DNA of 64,000 nucleotides from an uncultured Acetatifactor sp. (GTDB lineage: Bacteria > Bacillota > Clostridia > Lachnospirales > Lachnospiraceae): the NCBI GenBank assembly GCA_910578185.1, contig CAJTPN010000014.1, positions 1 through 64,000 on the forward strand, written 5' to 3'. Under the pieces are notes generated by a model. The model did not search any database. It was not told where the DNA came from and saw only the letters and a program-made list of their open reading frames with translations. The stretch's first letter is position 1; every line of letters begins with the position of its first letter. Position numbers and translations under genes: made by a program. Below are positions 1-8,800 of the stretch, piece by piece.

Positions 1-341
1 GATAAAAGAATATGTCTCCCGAAGTCCGGTTCCAGCGGGGCTTATTAAAGTACCTCTATTTGCAGAACTGCCATTCTATATTTAAAAAAAAGTGGCAGAT
101 TGGTACTTTGGGAGATTATATTCATTTTGGAATTACAGTTTGCGGAAACTCAAGGTAACAAAATGATCATAATAGAAAATTTATTATCGTATTTTGTTTC
201 ATTTTATGTTTCAGGGCACGCTGCAACGATTTGCAATCCATTACAAGTTCACAGGGAGATTGGGAGAATAAATTATTTCTTCAGCTATATAATCCATGGG
301 AGCGGCGGTATGATTTGCAGTGAGTAAGTCAAGGGCGGCGG
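1..341. other. Left-edge region without a convincing gene
   Basis: No supported complete gene lies here. One plus-strand frame is open from base 2 to a TAA at 83-85 and reads as 27 plausible residues, so it may be the tail of a gene cut by the window edge, but it is too short to identify. An interrupted inverted repeat surrounds that stop: AAAGTACC (47-54) pairs with GGTACTTT (102-109) and CTGCCA (68-73) with TGGCAG (93-98). It has no T-run, so it is at best a weak terminator. A 75-codon frame at 100-327 has no ribosome site and resembles nothing I recognise. Confidence 0.3.
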
Positions 342-370
342 TTGATCATTTTGTATTTTTTTAGTATAAT
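342..370 (+). promoter_or_regulatory. Sigma-A promoter of the helicase gene
   Basis: TTGATC (342-347), 17-bp spacer, perfect TATAAT (365-370). Predicted start near 377 gives a leader of about 115 nt before the helicase start at 495. Confidence 0.7.
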
Positions 371-494
371 AGATTTATTTACAAAAGGAAAATCCGATTT
401 GGAATCATTCTCGGAAAAGGAAAATGGTTGCGGCGGATAAGGGTGTGATCATATGCCCGGGGAATGGCTTGATAGAAGGAAGGATGAGCTGTTT

Positions 495-3400
495 ATGGCA
501 GACATATTGGGAAGTCTCAATGAGAAGCAAAGGGAAGCGGTTCTGGAAACGGAAGGGTATGTGAGAGTCATTGCAGGGGCAGGCAGCGGTAAGACAAAGC
601 TGCTGGTCAGCCGCTATGCTTATTTGGTACAGGATTATGGAATTGATTCCGCCAATATTTTATGTGTTACTTTTACGAACAAAGCGGCGGGTGAGATGAA
701 AAAGAGAATACGCGCGTTGATAGGGGACGAAAATGCCGCCCATCTCATATGTACTTATCATGGCTTTTGCAATCGCCTTCTGCGGGAAAATCCGGAGAAG
801 TTGTTTTTGAATAAACAGTTTCAGATTATAGATTCCTATCAGCAAAAGGCGATTTTAGGCGAAATCTACCAGAAATATGAGTTGAAGCTGGACCATGCCA
901 GTTTTGAGTCGATCTTGAGGAAAATCGGAGTCGTAAAAAGGGATATGAGCTATGTCACAAGGCTATGTAATCCAATGCCCTGTCAGATTCTGGGAAAGAT
1001 CAGGAATCAGGACGATCAGATTATGGAGGAGTTACTGCAAAGGCAGAAGGCTACCTATTCTCTGGATTTTCATGACCTGATTGCGTTTGCCATATATCTG
1101 CTGGAGACAGATGCCCACGTTCGGGAAAAGTGGCAGAACCGATTGAATTATATTATGGTGGATGAATTTCAGGACAGCTCATCGGTGGAGATGCGCCTGG
1201 TGGAAATATTGTCGGGATACTACAGGAATCTGATGATCGTGGGAGATCCGGATCAGAATATCTATGAGTGGAGGGGATCTGATGTAAGTCTTCTGGTGGA
1301 TTTTGACAAGACCCATGTACCCACCAAGACGATCATATTAAATCAGAATTACAGATCAACGCCTCAGATTCTGCAGTGCGCCAACACATTGATTGAGAAG
1401 AACAAGCTGCGTCTCAAGAAGGATTTGTTTACCCATAATCCCACAGGAGAAAAAGTGATACATTATCACTCAAAAGACGACTTTGAGGAGATGGATCAGG
1501 TTATCAAAAATATAAAACGCTTGCAGGCAAAAGAGGGATATAGGTATTCGGATTTTGCCATTTTGTATCGCTCCGGGTTTTTATCGCGCATTGCGGAGAA
1601 AAAGCTTGTGGAGAAAAACATACCTTATGAGATCTTTGGCGGCGTCCGTTTTTATGAGAGGATGGAGATTCAGGATCTTCTGGCGTATTTGAAATTGATT
1701 GCCTATGACGATGATACGTCTTTCCGAAGGATTGTAAATAAGCCCAGGAGAAGATTTGGCCGTGCAAAGATGAACCGTCTGGAGGTGCTTCGGGAGCTTG
1801 GCCAGGGGGACGGCATGTATCAGACTAAACTGCCCGGTTTTTTCGCAGAAGAGAATCTGGCCGGCACAGGAGGGACACTTTTTGCCACGCTTTCAAGTAA
1901 TCTGGGGGACAGGGAATTTGTAAACAGCGATGTGGGGGAGTTTGTACGTTTTGTGGAGGCCATGCGCAGCAGTTACAAGACCAAGAGAATACCGGATATT
2001 GTGAATGAGGTGACGAAAGTCTCAGGATATGAAAGTTATATTCGGGAGCTGGGCGACGAAGAAAGATTGGAAAATCTGGCAGAATTCAAACGGATTGCCA
2101 ATGAGTTTGAGAGGGAATTTGGCGAGAATCTAAGTTTGGAGGCATTTTTACAGCAAGTTGCATTGCAGTCAGGTGAGGACGAAGACGAATCAAAGGACAC
2201 GGTGAAACTGATGACAATTCACTCATCCAAGGGATTGGAGTTTCCGGTGGTGTTTGTCCTGGGGTTTACGGAGGGGATATTTCCCTCAGCTAAGACCTTG
2301 GGGGACAGGAAGAAACTCGGGTTGGAGGAGGAACGGAGGCTGTGTTATGTGGCCATCACCAGGGCGGAAGCATATTTGTTTTTGATGGAGTCGGAGGGTA
2401 CTTCCCAGAACGGAATGAAGAAGCTGCTTTCCCGGTTTCTGGATGAGATCGGGGAGCAAAATTATGTCAGGATTGGGCGTATCTCGGAGGAGCTTTGGCG
2501 GGAAAGCCGGGGATATACGGCAAAGCTGAATCATGAGATGCAGTCCGAGACTGTTGTGGACAGAAAAGTGGGAGATATCGTAGAGCATCATGCTTTCGGA
2601 AAGGGCACCATCGAATACATTGACAAAAAGCGCGGAAGTTATCGCATTAAATTTGAGAAGCTGGGGCAAGTGAGAAATATTTCCGAAAACTATTTCAAGA
2701 AAGAACATGGGGAGGCCCTGGCGTCGGATGCAGCGGATGCTGTCAATGGGGCGGGGGAAAAGGAATCCGAACAAACCAGTGAAAAGCCTTGTGGGGAGGA
2801 ACAGACCCTGCGGAGGAGGAAGGAGTCCTTTCCACAAAAGGAGGGTGCAGGGAAGGAGCGCCGGGAAGATGGGGATATTCAAGGGGAATTGGGGGAGAAA
2901 GAGTATATTCAGGAGGCGTTTTGGGAGGGCCTTCAGGAAGCAGAGGGCCTTCAGGAAGCAGAGAGCCTTCAGGAAGCAGAGAGCCTTCAGAAAGCAGGGG
3001 GCCTTCAGGAAGCAGAGAGCCTTCAGGAAGCAGAGAGCCTTCAGGAAGTAGGAGGCCGTCAGGAAGCAGAGAGCCTTCAGGAAGCAGGAGGCCTTCAGGA
3101 AGCAGAGGGCCTTCAGGAAGCAGAGGACATTCAGGAAGGACTTTTAAGAGAAGAGGAATTTTGGCAGGAGCGCCGGAAAGATGGGGATGTTCGGGAAGGT
3201 ATTCGGAAGGAAGCGTATGTTCAGGAGGCGCTTCAGGAAGAAGCAGATGCTTTAGAATATGATGAGAATAGGCAAGGACAGGAAACTGGAAAAAGGACCC
3301 AGGAAGAAAAGCTGCGGCTTCAGGCATTGAAGGCAGACAGTCCTAATTTGTGGAAACAAGAAAGTGTGCCGCACTCGGGATGGACCTGTGTGGGGGTGGA

Positions 3401-3803
3401 GGATCTGGGGGCGCCGGTGGGAATATGCCAGATGTGCGGGTATCAGATTATTCGTTACGCACACTTCATGGAACACCCCAGGTATCATGGGTTATCCGTG
3501 GGATGTGTCTGTGCGGGGAAAATGGAGGGGGATGTTGCACAGGCAAAGCGACGGGAGACGGAATTCAAGAACAAACAGGCAAGGCGCGTGAACTTTTTTA
3601 AGCGCAAGTGGAAGAAGTCTCATAAGGGTAACGAATATTTGAATATTGACGGACATGTGGTGGTGCTTTATCATTCTGCAAAGGGGGGATCCTGGAAGTA
3701 TGCCATTGATAACCAGTTTAGCAGAACAGTCTATGAGACTAGGGAGAGAACTCTGGCAGGTGTTTTTGATGAATTGGAGAGACATAGAAACGGTAAAGGG
3801 TAA
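495..3803 (+). CDS. UvrD/PcrA-family superfamily 1 DNA helicase with repeat insert and Cys/His-rich tail
   Basis: A 1102-residue ATP-dependent 3'-5' DNA helicase related to PcrA/UvrD. The Walker A motif GAGSGKT is near residues 28-34, Walker B reads VDEFQD, and motifs QNYRST, IHSSKGLEFPVVF and YVAITRA follow. The helicase core occupies about the first 700 residues. Next comes a Glu/Gln-rich region with eleven-odd six-residue repeats of the LQEAES type, then a tail at about residues 977-1012 with CxxC, two His and CxC (CQMC...H...H...CVC), which could bind zinc. I chose ATG 495 over ATG 453 because AAGGAAGG lies just upstream of it. Typical PcrA is about 740 residues, so the extra 350 are unusual. 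The family acts in repair and replication restart; the role of the tail is unknown. Confidence 0.88.
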   Translation: MADILGSLNEKQREAVLETEGYVRVIAGAGSGKTKLLVSRYAYLVQDYGIDSANILCVTFTNKAAGEMKKRIRALIGDENAAHLICTYHGFCNRLLRENPEKLFLNKQFQIIDSYQQKAILGEIYQKYELKLDHASFESILRKIGVVKRDMSYVTRLCNPMPCQILGKIRNQDDQIMEELLQRQKATYSLDFHDLIAFAIYLLETDAHVREKWQNRLNYIMVDEFQDSSSVEMRLVEILSGYYRNLMIVGDPDQNIYEWRGSDVSLLVDFDKTHVPTKTIILNQNYRSTPQILQCANTLIEKNKLRLKKDLFTHNPTGEKVIHYHSKDDFEEMDQVIKNIKRLQAKEGYRYSDFAILYRSGFLSRIAEKKLVEKNIPYEIFGGVRFYERMEIQDLLAYLKLIAYDDDTSFRRIVNKPRRRFGRAKMNRLEVLRELGQGDGMYQTKLPGFFAEENLAGTGGTLFATLSSNLGDREFVNSDVGEFVRFVEAMRSSYKTKRIPDIVNEVTKVSGYESYIRELGDEERLENLAEFKRIANEFEREFGENLSLEAFLQQVALQSGEDEDESKDTVKLMTIHSSKGLEFPVVFVLGFTEGIFPSAKTLGDRKKLGLEEERRLCYVAITRAEAYLFLMESEGTSQNGMKKLLSRFLDEIGEQNYVRIGRISEELWRESRGYTAKLNHEMQSETVVDRKVGDIVEHHAFGKGTIEYIDKKRGSYRIKFEKLGQVRNISENYFKKEHGEALASDAADAVNGAGEKESEQTSEKPCGEEQTLRRRKESFPQKEGAGKERREDGDIQGELGEKEYIQEAFWEGLQEAEGLQEAESLQEAESLQKAGGLQEAESLQEAESLQEVGGRQEAESLQEAGGLQEAEGLQEAEDIQEGLLREEEFWQERRKDGDVREGIRKEAYVQEALQEEADALEYDENRQGQETGKRTQEEKLRLQALKADSPNLWKQESVPHSGWTCVGVEDLGAPVGICQMCGYQIIRYAHFMEHPRYHGLSVGCVCAGKMEGDVAQAKRRETEFKNKQARRVNFFKRKWKKSHKGNEYLNIDGHVVVLYHSAKGGSWKYAIDNQFSRTVYETRERTLAGVFDELERHRNGKG
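2928..3138. repeat. In-frame 18-bp tandem repeat inside the helicase gene
   Basis: About 11.5 copies of an 18-bp unit resembling CCTTCAGGAAGCAGAGAG, encoding LQEAES, LQEAEG, LQKAGG, LQEVGG and similar. Because 18 is a multiple of three, other frames on both strands also stay open here; those are shadows. Copy number should be variable by slippage without breaking the frame. Confidence 0.9.
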
Positions 3804-3830
3804 TAAAGTGTGCTTTTTGAACAAAATATC

Positions 3831-3859
3831 TGGACATTTGCAAGAATATTTGTTAGAAT
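3831..3859 (+). promoter_or_regulatory. Promoter of the first chemoreceptor gene
   Basis: TGGACA (3831-3836), 17-bp spacer, TAGAAT (3854-3859), each one base off consensus. It sits in the short gap after the helicase, so the receptor can be transcribed independently. Confidence 0.5.
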
Positions 3860-3929
3860 TAGACAAAGGCGTAGGTGACATTTGAGTAGGGGAATGAATA
3901 ACAGCTTGGAAAGCATGGAGGAAAGAAGT

Positions 3930-5633
3930 ATGGAGAAAGCGAACAAGAGTAATACTGGTACCTTGGGGGCAAAAAGTCAGGAACTCCGACTGCAGGCCAT
4001 TGAGAAAAGGTCTGTCACCGCATTGATTATGGGAGGGATTTTTCTCGTCATATCAATTGCGATGAACTTTTTCGTACTGTTTGTGGAGGAGGATCGTCTG
4101 GAGACAACACAGCTGTTGAATCAGTACCGCCTGGGTTCCAAAGCCCTTACTTATGCCGTGCAGGCATATGCGGTCACAGGGGAAGAAACGTATTATAATA
4201 ATTATATGAAGGAACTCAATGAGGATAAGAACAGGGACATTGCCTGGGCAGGCTTAAAGAAAAATGATATCACAACGGAAGAATGGCAGGAAATGGAGGA
4301 CATTGCCAGGATTTCCGACGGGCTGGTTCCGTTGGAAGAAGAGGCAATGAGAGCAGTCGCTTCAGGAAATCAGGAAGAGGCGGTTGCGTATGTGTTTGGC
4401 CAGCAGTATGAAGCGGATATTGCCGTGATCAATTCACAGACGGACAAGGCAATCAGTCAGATTCAGAGAAGGCTTGACACAAAAAAGGATGTACTGGTAG
4501 GGTTACAGATGGTGGTTGAGGTGCTGTTTTTGTTTTCGTTCTTTTATGTGATTCGCCAGATTGTTGTATCCATCAAATTTTCCAGAAAAGAGCTGCTGGT
4601 TCCGATTACGAAGGTGTCCGACCAGATGGTAGCCATGTCGGAGGGAAATCTGCACAAACCCTTTGATATGGTGGAGGATGACAGTGAAGTGGGCAGAATG
4701 GTAGGCGCTATCGGGTTTATGAAGGAAAATCTGGTCAAGATTATCAGTGAGATCACCAAGACATTGGAGCAGATGGGAGACGGAAACTATGATATTGCTC
4801 TGAATCAGAATTATGTGGGCGAGTTTTCCGCCATCAGGGATTCCTTCTATAAAATTAGCGAGGAGATTCGCCATACGCTGCGGAATCTGAGAGATATGTC
4901 GGAACAGATCAAGGGGGGATCGCAGCAGCTGGCAGATGCGGCCACGAACCTGGCCGAGTCCAGTACCGTGCAGGCAACGACGGTATCGGATCTCACATCG
5001 CTTACGGAAAATCTGTATACAGACATGGACAAGAATTCCAACGAGGCCAAGGGCTGCGTGGAGATTGCATCCCAGGCGGGTAAGATGCTGATGGCCGGCA
5101 ATGAGAAAATGCAGGAATTAAAGGACGCCATTGGTGAGATAAGGAAGTGTTCGGAAGAAATCGGCGCCATCATTGGCGCTATACAGGATATCGCCACGCA
5201 GACAAATCTGCTGTCCTTAAATGCGGCAATCGAGGCGGCACGCGCCGGAGATGCAGGAAAGGGTTTTGCGGTGGTGGCCGAGCAGGTTAAAAATCTGGCT
5301 GAAGAATCCGCCAGGTCAGCCAAGGAAACCACCAGACTGATTGAGACCACCGTGGCAGCAGTGGAAAAAGGGAATGAGATTGCCGATGAAACCGCCCAAA
5401 ATATGGATGAGGTGATGGCGGGAGCCAGACTGGCAACGGAGAAGATGACTCAGATATCCGATTTGCTGGATCAAAACGTCCATTATATGCAGAAGATCGA
5501 CGCGGATCTGGGCAATATTTCCGGAGCGGTGGACGACAATGCGGCGACCTCGGAGGAAACTGCGGCCATCAGCCAGGAACAAACCAACCAGGTGGAAATG
5601 ATGGTTAACCTGATGGACAAATTTGTGATTTGA
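3930..5633 (+). CDS. Methyl-accepting chemotaxis protein
   Basis: A 567-residue transmembrane chemoreceptor feeding CheA/CheW. TM1 is at about residues 30-52, followed by a short external domain of about 135 residues, TM2 at about 187-213, HAMP to about 270 and a long cytoplasmic coiled coil. The conserved hairpin tip is clear (QTNLLSLNAAIEAARAGDAG, about 424-443). ATG 3930 is preferred because GGAGG lies 8 nt upstream; alternatives at 3882 (TTG) and 3894 lack a comparable site. The external domain has no motif I can tie to a ligand. A strong terminator follows. Confidence 0.92.
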   Translation: MEKANKSNTGTLGAKSQELRLQAIEKRSVTALIMGGIFLVISIAMNFFVLFVEEDRLETTQLLNQYRLGSKALTYAVQAYAVTGEETYYNNYMKELNEDKNRDIAWAGLKKNDITTEEWQEMEDIARISDGLVPLEEEAMRAVASGNQEEAVAYVFGQQYEADIAVINSQTDKAISQIQRRLDTKKDVLVGLQMVVEVLFLFSFFYVIRQIVVSIKFSRKELLVPITKVSDQMVAMSEGNLHKPFDMVEDDSEVGRMVGAIGFMKENLVKIISEITKTLEQMGDGNYDIALNQNYVGEFSAIRDSFYKISEEIRHTLRNLRDMSEQIKGGSQQLADAATNLAESSTVQATTVSDLTSLTENLYTDMDKNSNEAKGCVEIASQAGKMLMAGNEKMQELKDAIGEIRKCSEEIGAIIGAIQDIATQTNLLSLNAAIEAARAGDAGKGFAVVAEQVKNLAEESARSAKETTRLIETTVAAVEKGNEIADETAQNMDEVMAGARLATEKMTQISDLLDQNVHYMQKIDADLGNISGAVDDNAATSEETAAISQEQTNQVEMMVNLMDKFVI

Positions 5634-5669
5634 GCGTAATAAAGGCAGTTACATAACCTGACATATCAG

Positions 5670-5706
5670 TTACGGTTTGACGAATAATGTCGAACCGTAA
5701 TTTTTT
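5670..5706 (+). terminator. Intrinsic terminator after the chemoreceptor
   Basis: 12-bp stem TTACGGTTTGAC / GTCGAACCGTAA (one G-U pair), 7-nt loop, then six T. Confidence 0.9.
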
Positions 5707-5729
5707 GTGTTAAGAATTGTTGGAAAAGC

Positions 5730-5758
5730 TTGACAGAAAAACTGCACAAATGTAGAAT
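5730..5758 (+). promoter_or_regulatory. Promoter of the rhamnogalacturonan lyase gene
   Basis: TTGACA (5730-5735), 17-bp spacer, TAGAAT (5753-5758). The predicted leader is about 58 nt. This placement excludes the in-frame ATG at 5730 as translation start. Confidence 0.75.
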
Positions 5759-5822
5759 GAAAATGTACCAGCAGGGCGTAATCCTGCATAAAAAAATACA
5801 TTATAAAAGAGGGAGACAAGAA

Positions 5823-8800
5823 ATGGTAAACAAAAGTGTTCTATCGGTTTTGGTAAGTTTGGGCATGTTGATGACCTCACTGCCATTTGGAGGAGGCGTC
5901 GGCGGATCGTCTGCGGGTGGAGTGCCCGCCGTGGAGGCGGGAGGCTCGTCCCTTGTGGAATTGGACGAGAGTGTGCCACAGAGCGGAGTGACGATTCAGT
6001 ATGATTTTGAAAATGATGCTTCCGCAATCTGGGGCATGACAGGAACGCTTGTAAGTGAAGGCAAGCTATCCGTGGATGAAGGTGAAAACGGAAATCATTA
6101 TCTTCATATCCATGGAGAGAGGTGCTCCAAGAGAGCAGCAGTAAAGACGTTTGAAGTGAAGGAGATGAGCAGTGCAAAGATCTCCTATGATTTTTACCCC
6201 GGTGCACTGACATCGGACAGCCAGGGAGGAAGACCGGGCGTTCGTCTATATGACGGCGATACGGAAGTGGTATCGGTGTATGTGGGCGAGATGCGCGCGG
6301 ACGCAAACAAGAACCGGGACAATGATTATTATTGGTATTCCGTATATGGATCCGAGATCACCAAGTCCGGGAAAAAGATAGACATAGGGGCGTGGACAAA
6401 GGTTGAGATCAATGTGGACTTTGAGCAGTACACAGCTGAGATTATCGTAGGCGGCGAGAGTATAGCAACGGTAAATATAAATGAGGCAGTGACAAAAATT
6501 GATCAGCTTCGTCTGGACATGGCAGGTACGGTGGATGCGGGAAGAACCTATGTGCCTGATCTCGGACTGGACAACTTCTATCTGGAGTATATCCCGGCAG
6601 CAGAGAAGACGGAGGGATTGACGGAGGACTTTGAAGGGGATGCTTCCGCAATCTGGGGCATGACAGGAACGCTTGTAAGTGAGGGTAAGCTATCCGTGGA
6701 TGAAGGTGAAAACGGAAATCATTATCTTCATATCCATGGAGAGAGGTGCTCCAAGAGAACAGCGGTAAAGACGTTTGAAGTGAAGGAGATGAGCAGTGCA
6801 AAGATCTCCTATGATTTTTACCCCGGTGCGCTGACATCGGACAGCCAGGGAGGAAGACCGGGCGTTCGTCTATATGACGGCGATACGGAAGTGGTATCGG
6901 TGTATGTGGGCGAGATGCGCGCGGACGCAAACAAGAACCGGGACAATGATTATTATTGGTATTCCGTATATGGATCCGAGATCACCAAGTCCGGGAAAAA
7001 GATAGACATAGGGGCGTGGACAAAGGTTGAGATCAATGTGGACTTTGAGCAGTACACAGCTGAGATTATCGTAGGCGGCGAGAGTATAGCAACGGTAAAC
7101 ATAAATGAGGCAGTGACAAAAATTGATCAGCTTCGTCTGGACATGGCAGGTACGGTGGATGCGGGAAGAACCTATGTGCCTGATCTTGGATTGGACAACT
7201 TCAGCATGGAATGGGTGGTTTCTTCATCCGTTTCCGATAATTTGAATGTAAAATCAGTTGGAGAATTAAGTGCCGTTACCGTCACAAAAGATCAATATGT
7301 GAACGGTTATCAGCATCCTCAGACAGTCAATGCGACCTTATCAAACGGTGAGACAATGGAACTTACTGTCAATCAGGACAGTTGGACCAGTAATGCCAAT
7401 ATTGATGTGAATGAGATGGGGATCTATACATGGACGGCAGATCTGGTTTTGCCTGAAAATGTGAAAAATCCGCTTGGTTTGAAGGTAAGTTATGTTATGG
7501 ATTACCGTTCGGATTTTCTGGATTCGGACATGAATTCCATTGCGGCGTTGGCTCCTGTAAATTTGACAAAACAGGAGTGGGAGAATGGTTATCAGCATCC
7601 GGCAGAAGTGACGGCGACACTGGTGGACGGTTCTACGATTACAGTGACTATCAATCAGGAAACCTGGAGCAGTGAGCCTGCATTTGATGTTACCAAAAAA
7701 GCCGCTTATATTTGGACGGCAGAATTAGTTGCAGTGGACGGCAATCGCAATCATAGGAATCTGAAAGCAACCTATCAGATGAATTATGCAGGTGAATATG
7801 TCTCCGATCATGACTATGAAAATGATTTTACTTTTGAGATCTGGAAATCGGAGCCTTGGGGCAAGGGTATGGACAGTAATTCCGGATCAGGCGGTTTTGA
7901 ACTGACACAGAAAATCGAGGACTCAGGCAATGCCTATATGTTTGCTTCCGTGAACGGCGGCGGTGACAGAGGTTCTCGTCTGGATCTGACTACCCAGATC
8001 ATCAAGGGATCTGAGATCACTTTTGACTGGATGCCCGTAACCTGCGACAGTACCGCAAACGGGCAGGTAATGTTTGTCTCGCCAAACGAGTGGCATCCGT
8101 ATTTCGTATTAAGGTTTGACAAGGACTATAACATCAGTGCCTACACTGAAAATCCTCTGGGAGCATGTTCCACAACCCAGAAGCCTTTTGAGGGCTCTAT
8201 CGGGGCTGCCAATCCTATTGTGACCGGTTTGGGCGGGCAGAATAAATGGTTTACCGTGAGTCTGCGCTTTGATTATCTGAAACATCAGGCAGACTTTACC
8301 ATCACGGAAAAGGACAACCCTTCCAACAGCTTTACCAAGACGGGGATTCCCATTGAGGCCGAGGCCAACGGCATCCGTTCCATGGTGGTGCATATGAACA
8401 AGATAAGCGGAAAGCCCACCGTGGCCATGGGACTTGACAATATTATCGTGGACTATGTAACTTTTGGACCCACGGAAGTAGTTTCCGTGAAAAAGATTGC
8501 CAATGTAAAGGTGGCGAAATCGCAGTTTGAGAGCTTTGAATTTCCTGTAGAGGCAACGGTTGGTCTTGGCGACGGCACTTCCATTCAGGTTCCTGTAGGG
8601 CAGTGGACCGCAACGCCTGACTTTGATCTTGCCACAAGTCAGGAGGGAGATTATGTGTGGACAGCGCCTTTGGTACTGGATGGTTTGACCAATGTATATG
8701 GATTAAGTCCCAGCTTTACCATGACGTATACCTTGTTGCCATTCCCTACTTACCTTTACAATCCGAATACACTGGAATTGTCTTTCGGAGAAGCATTGCC

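Noticed and set aside
100..327. 75-codon plus-strand frame
   Set aside because: No ribosome site, atypical composition, and it precedes the helicase promoter without any recognisable motif.
2928..3138. Possible CRISPR array
   Set aside because: Repeats are contiguous, have no spacers and encode an in-frame peptide.
2707..3327. Long open frames on both strands over the helicase repeat
   Set aside because: They arise because an 18-bp repeat keeps other frames open; they lack ribosome sites and family features.
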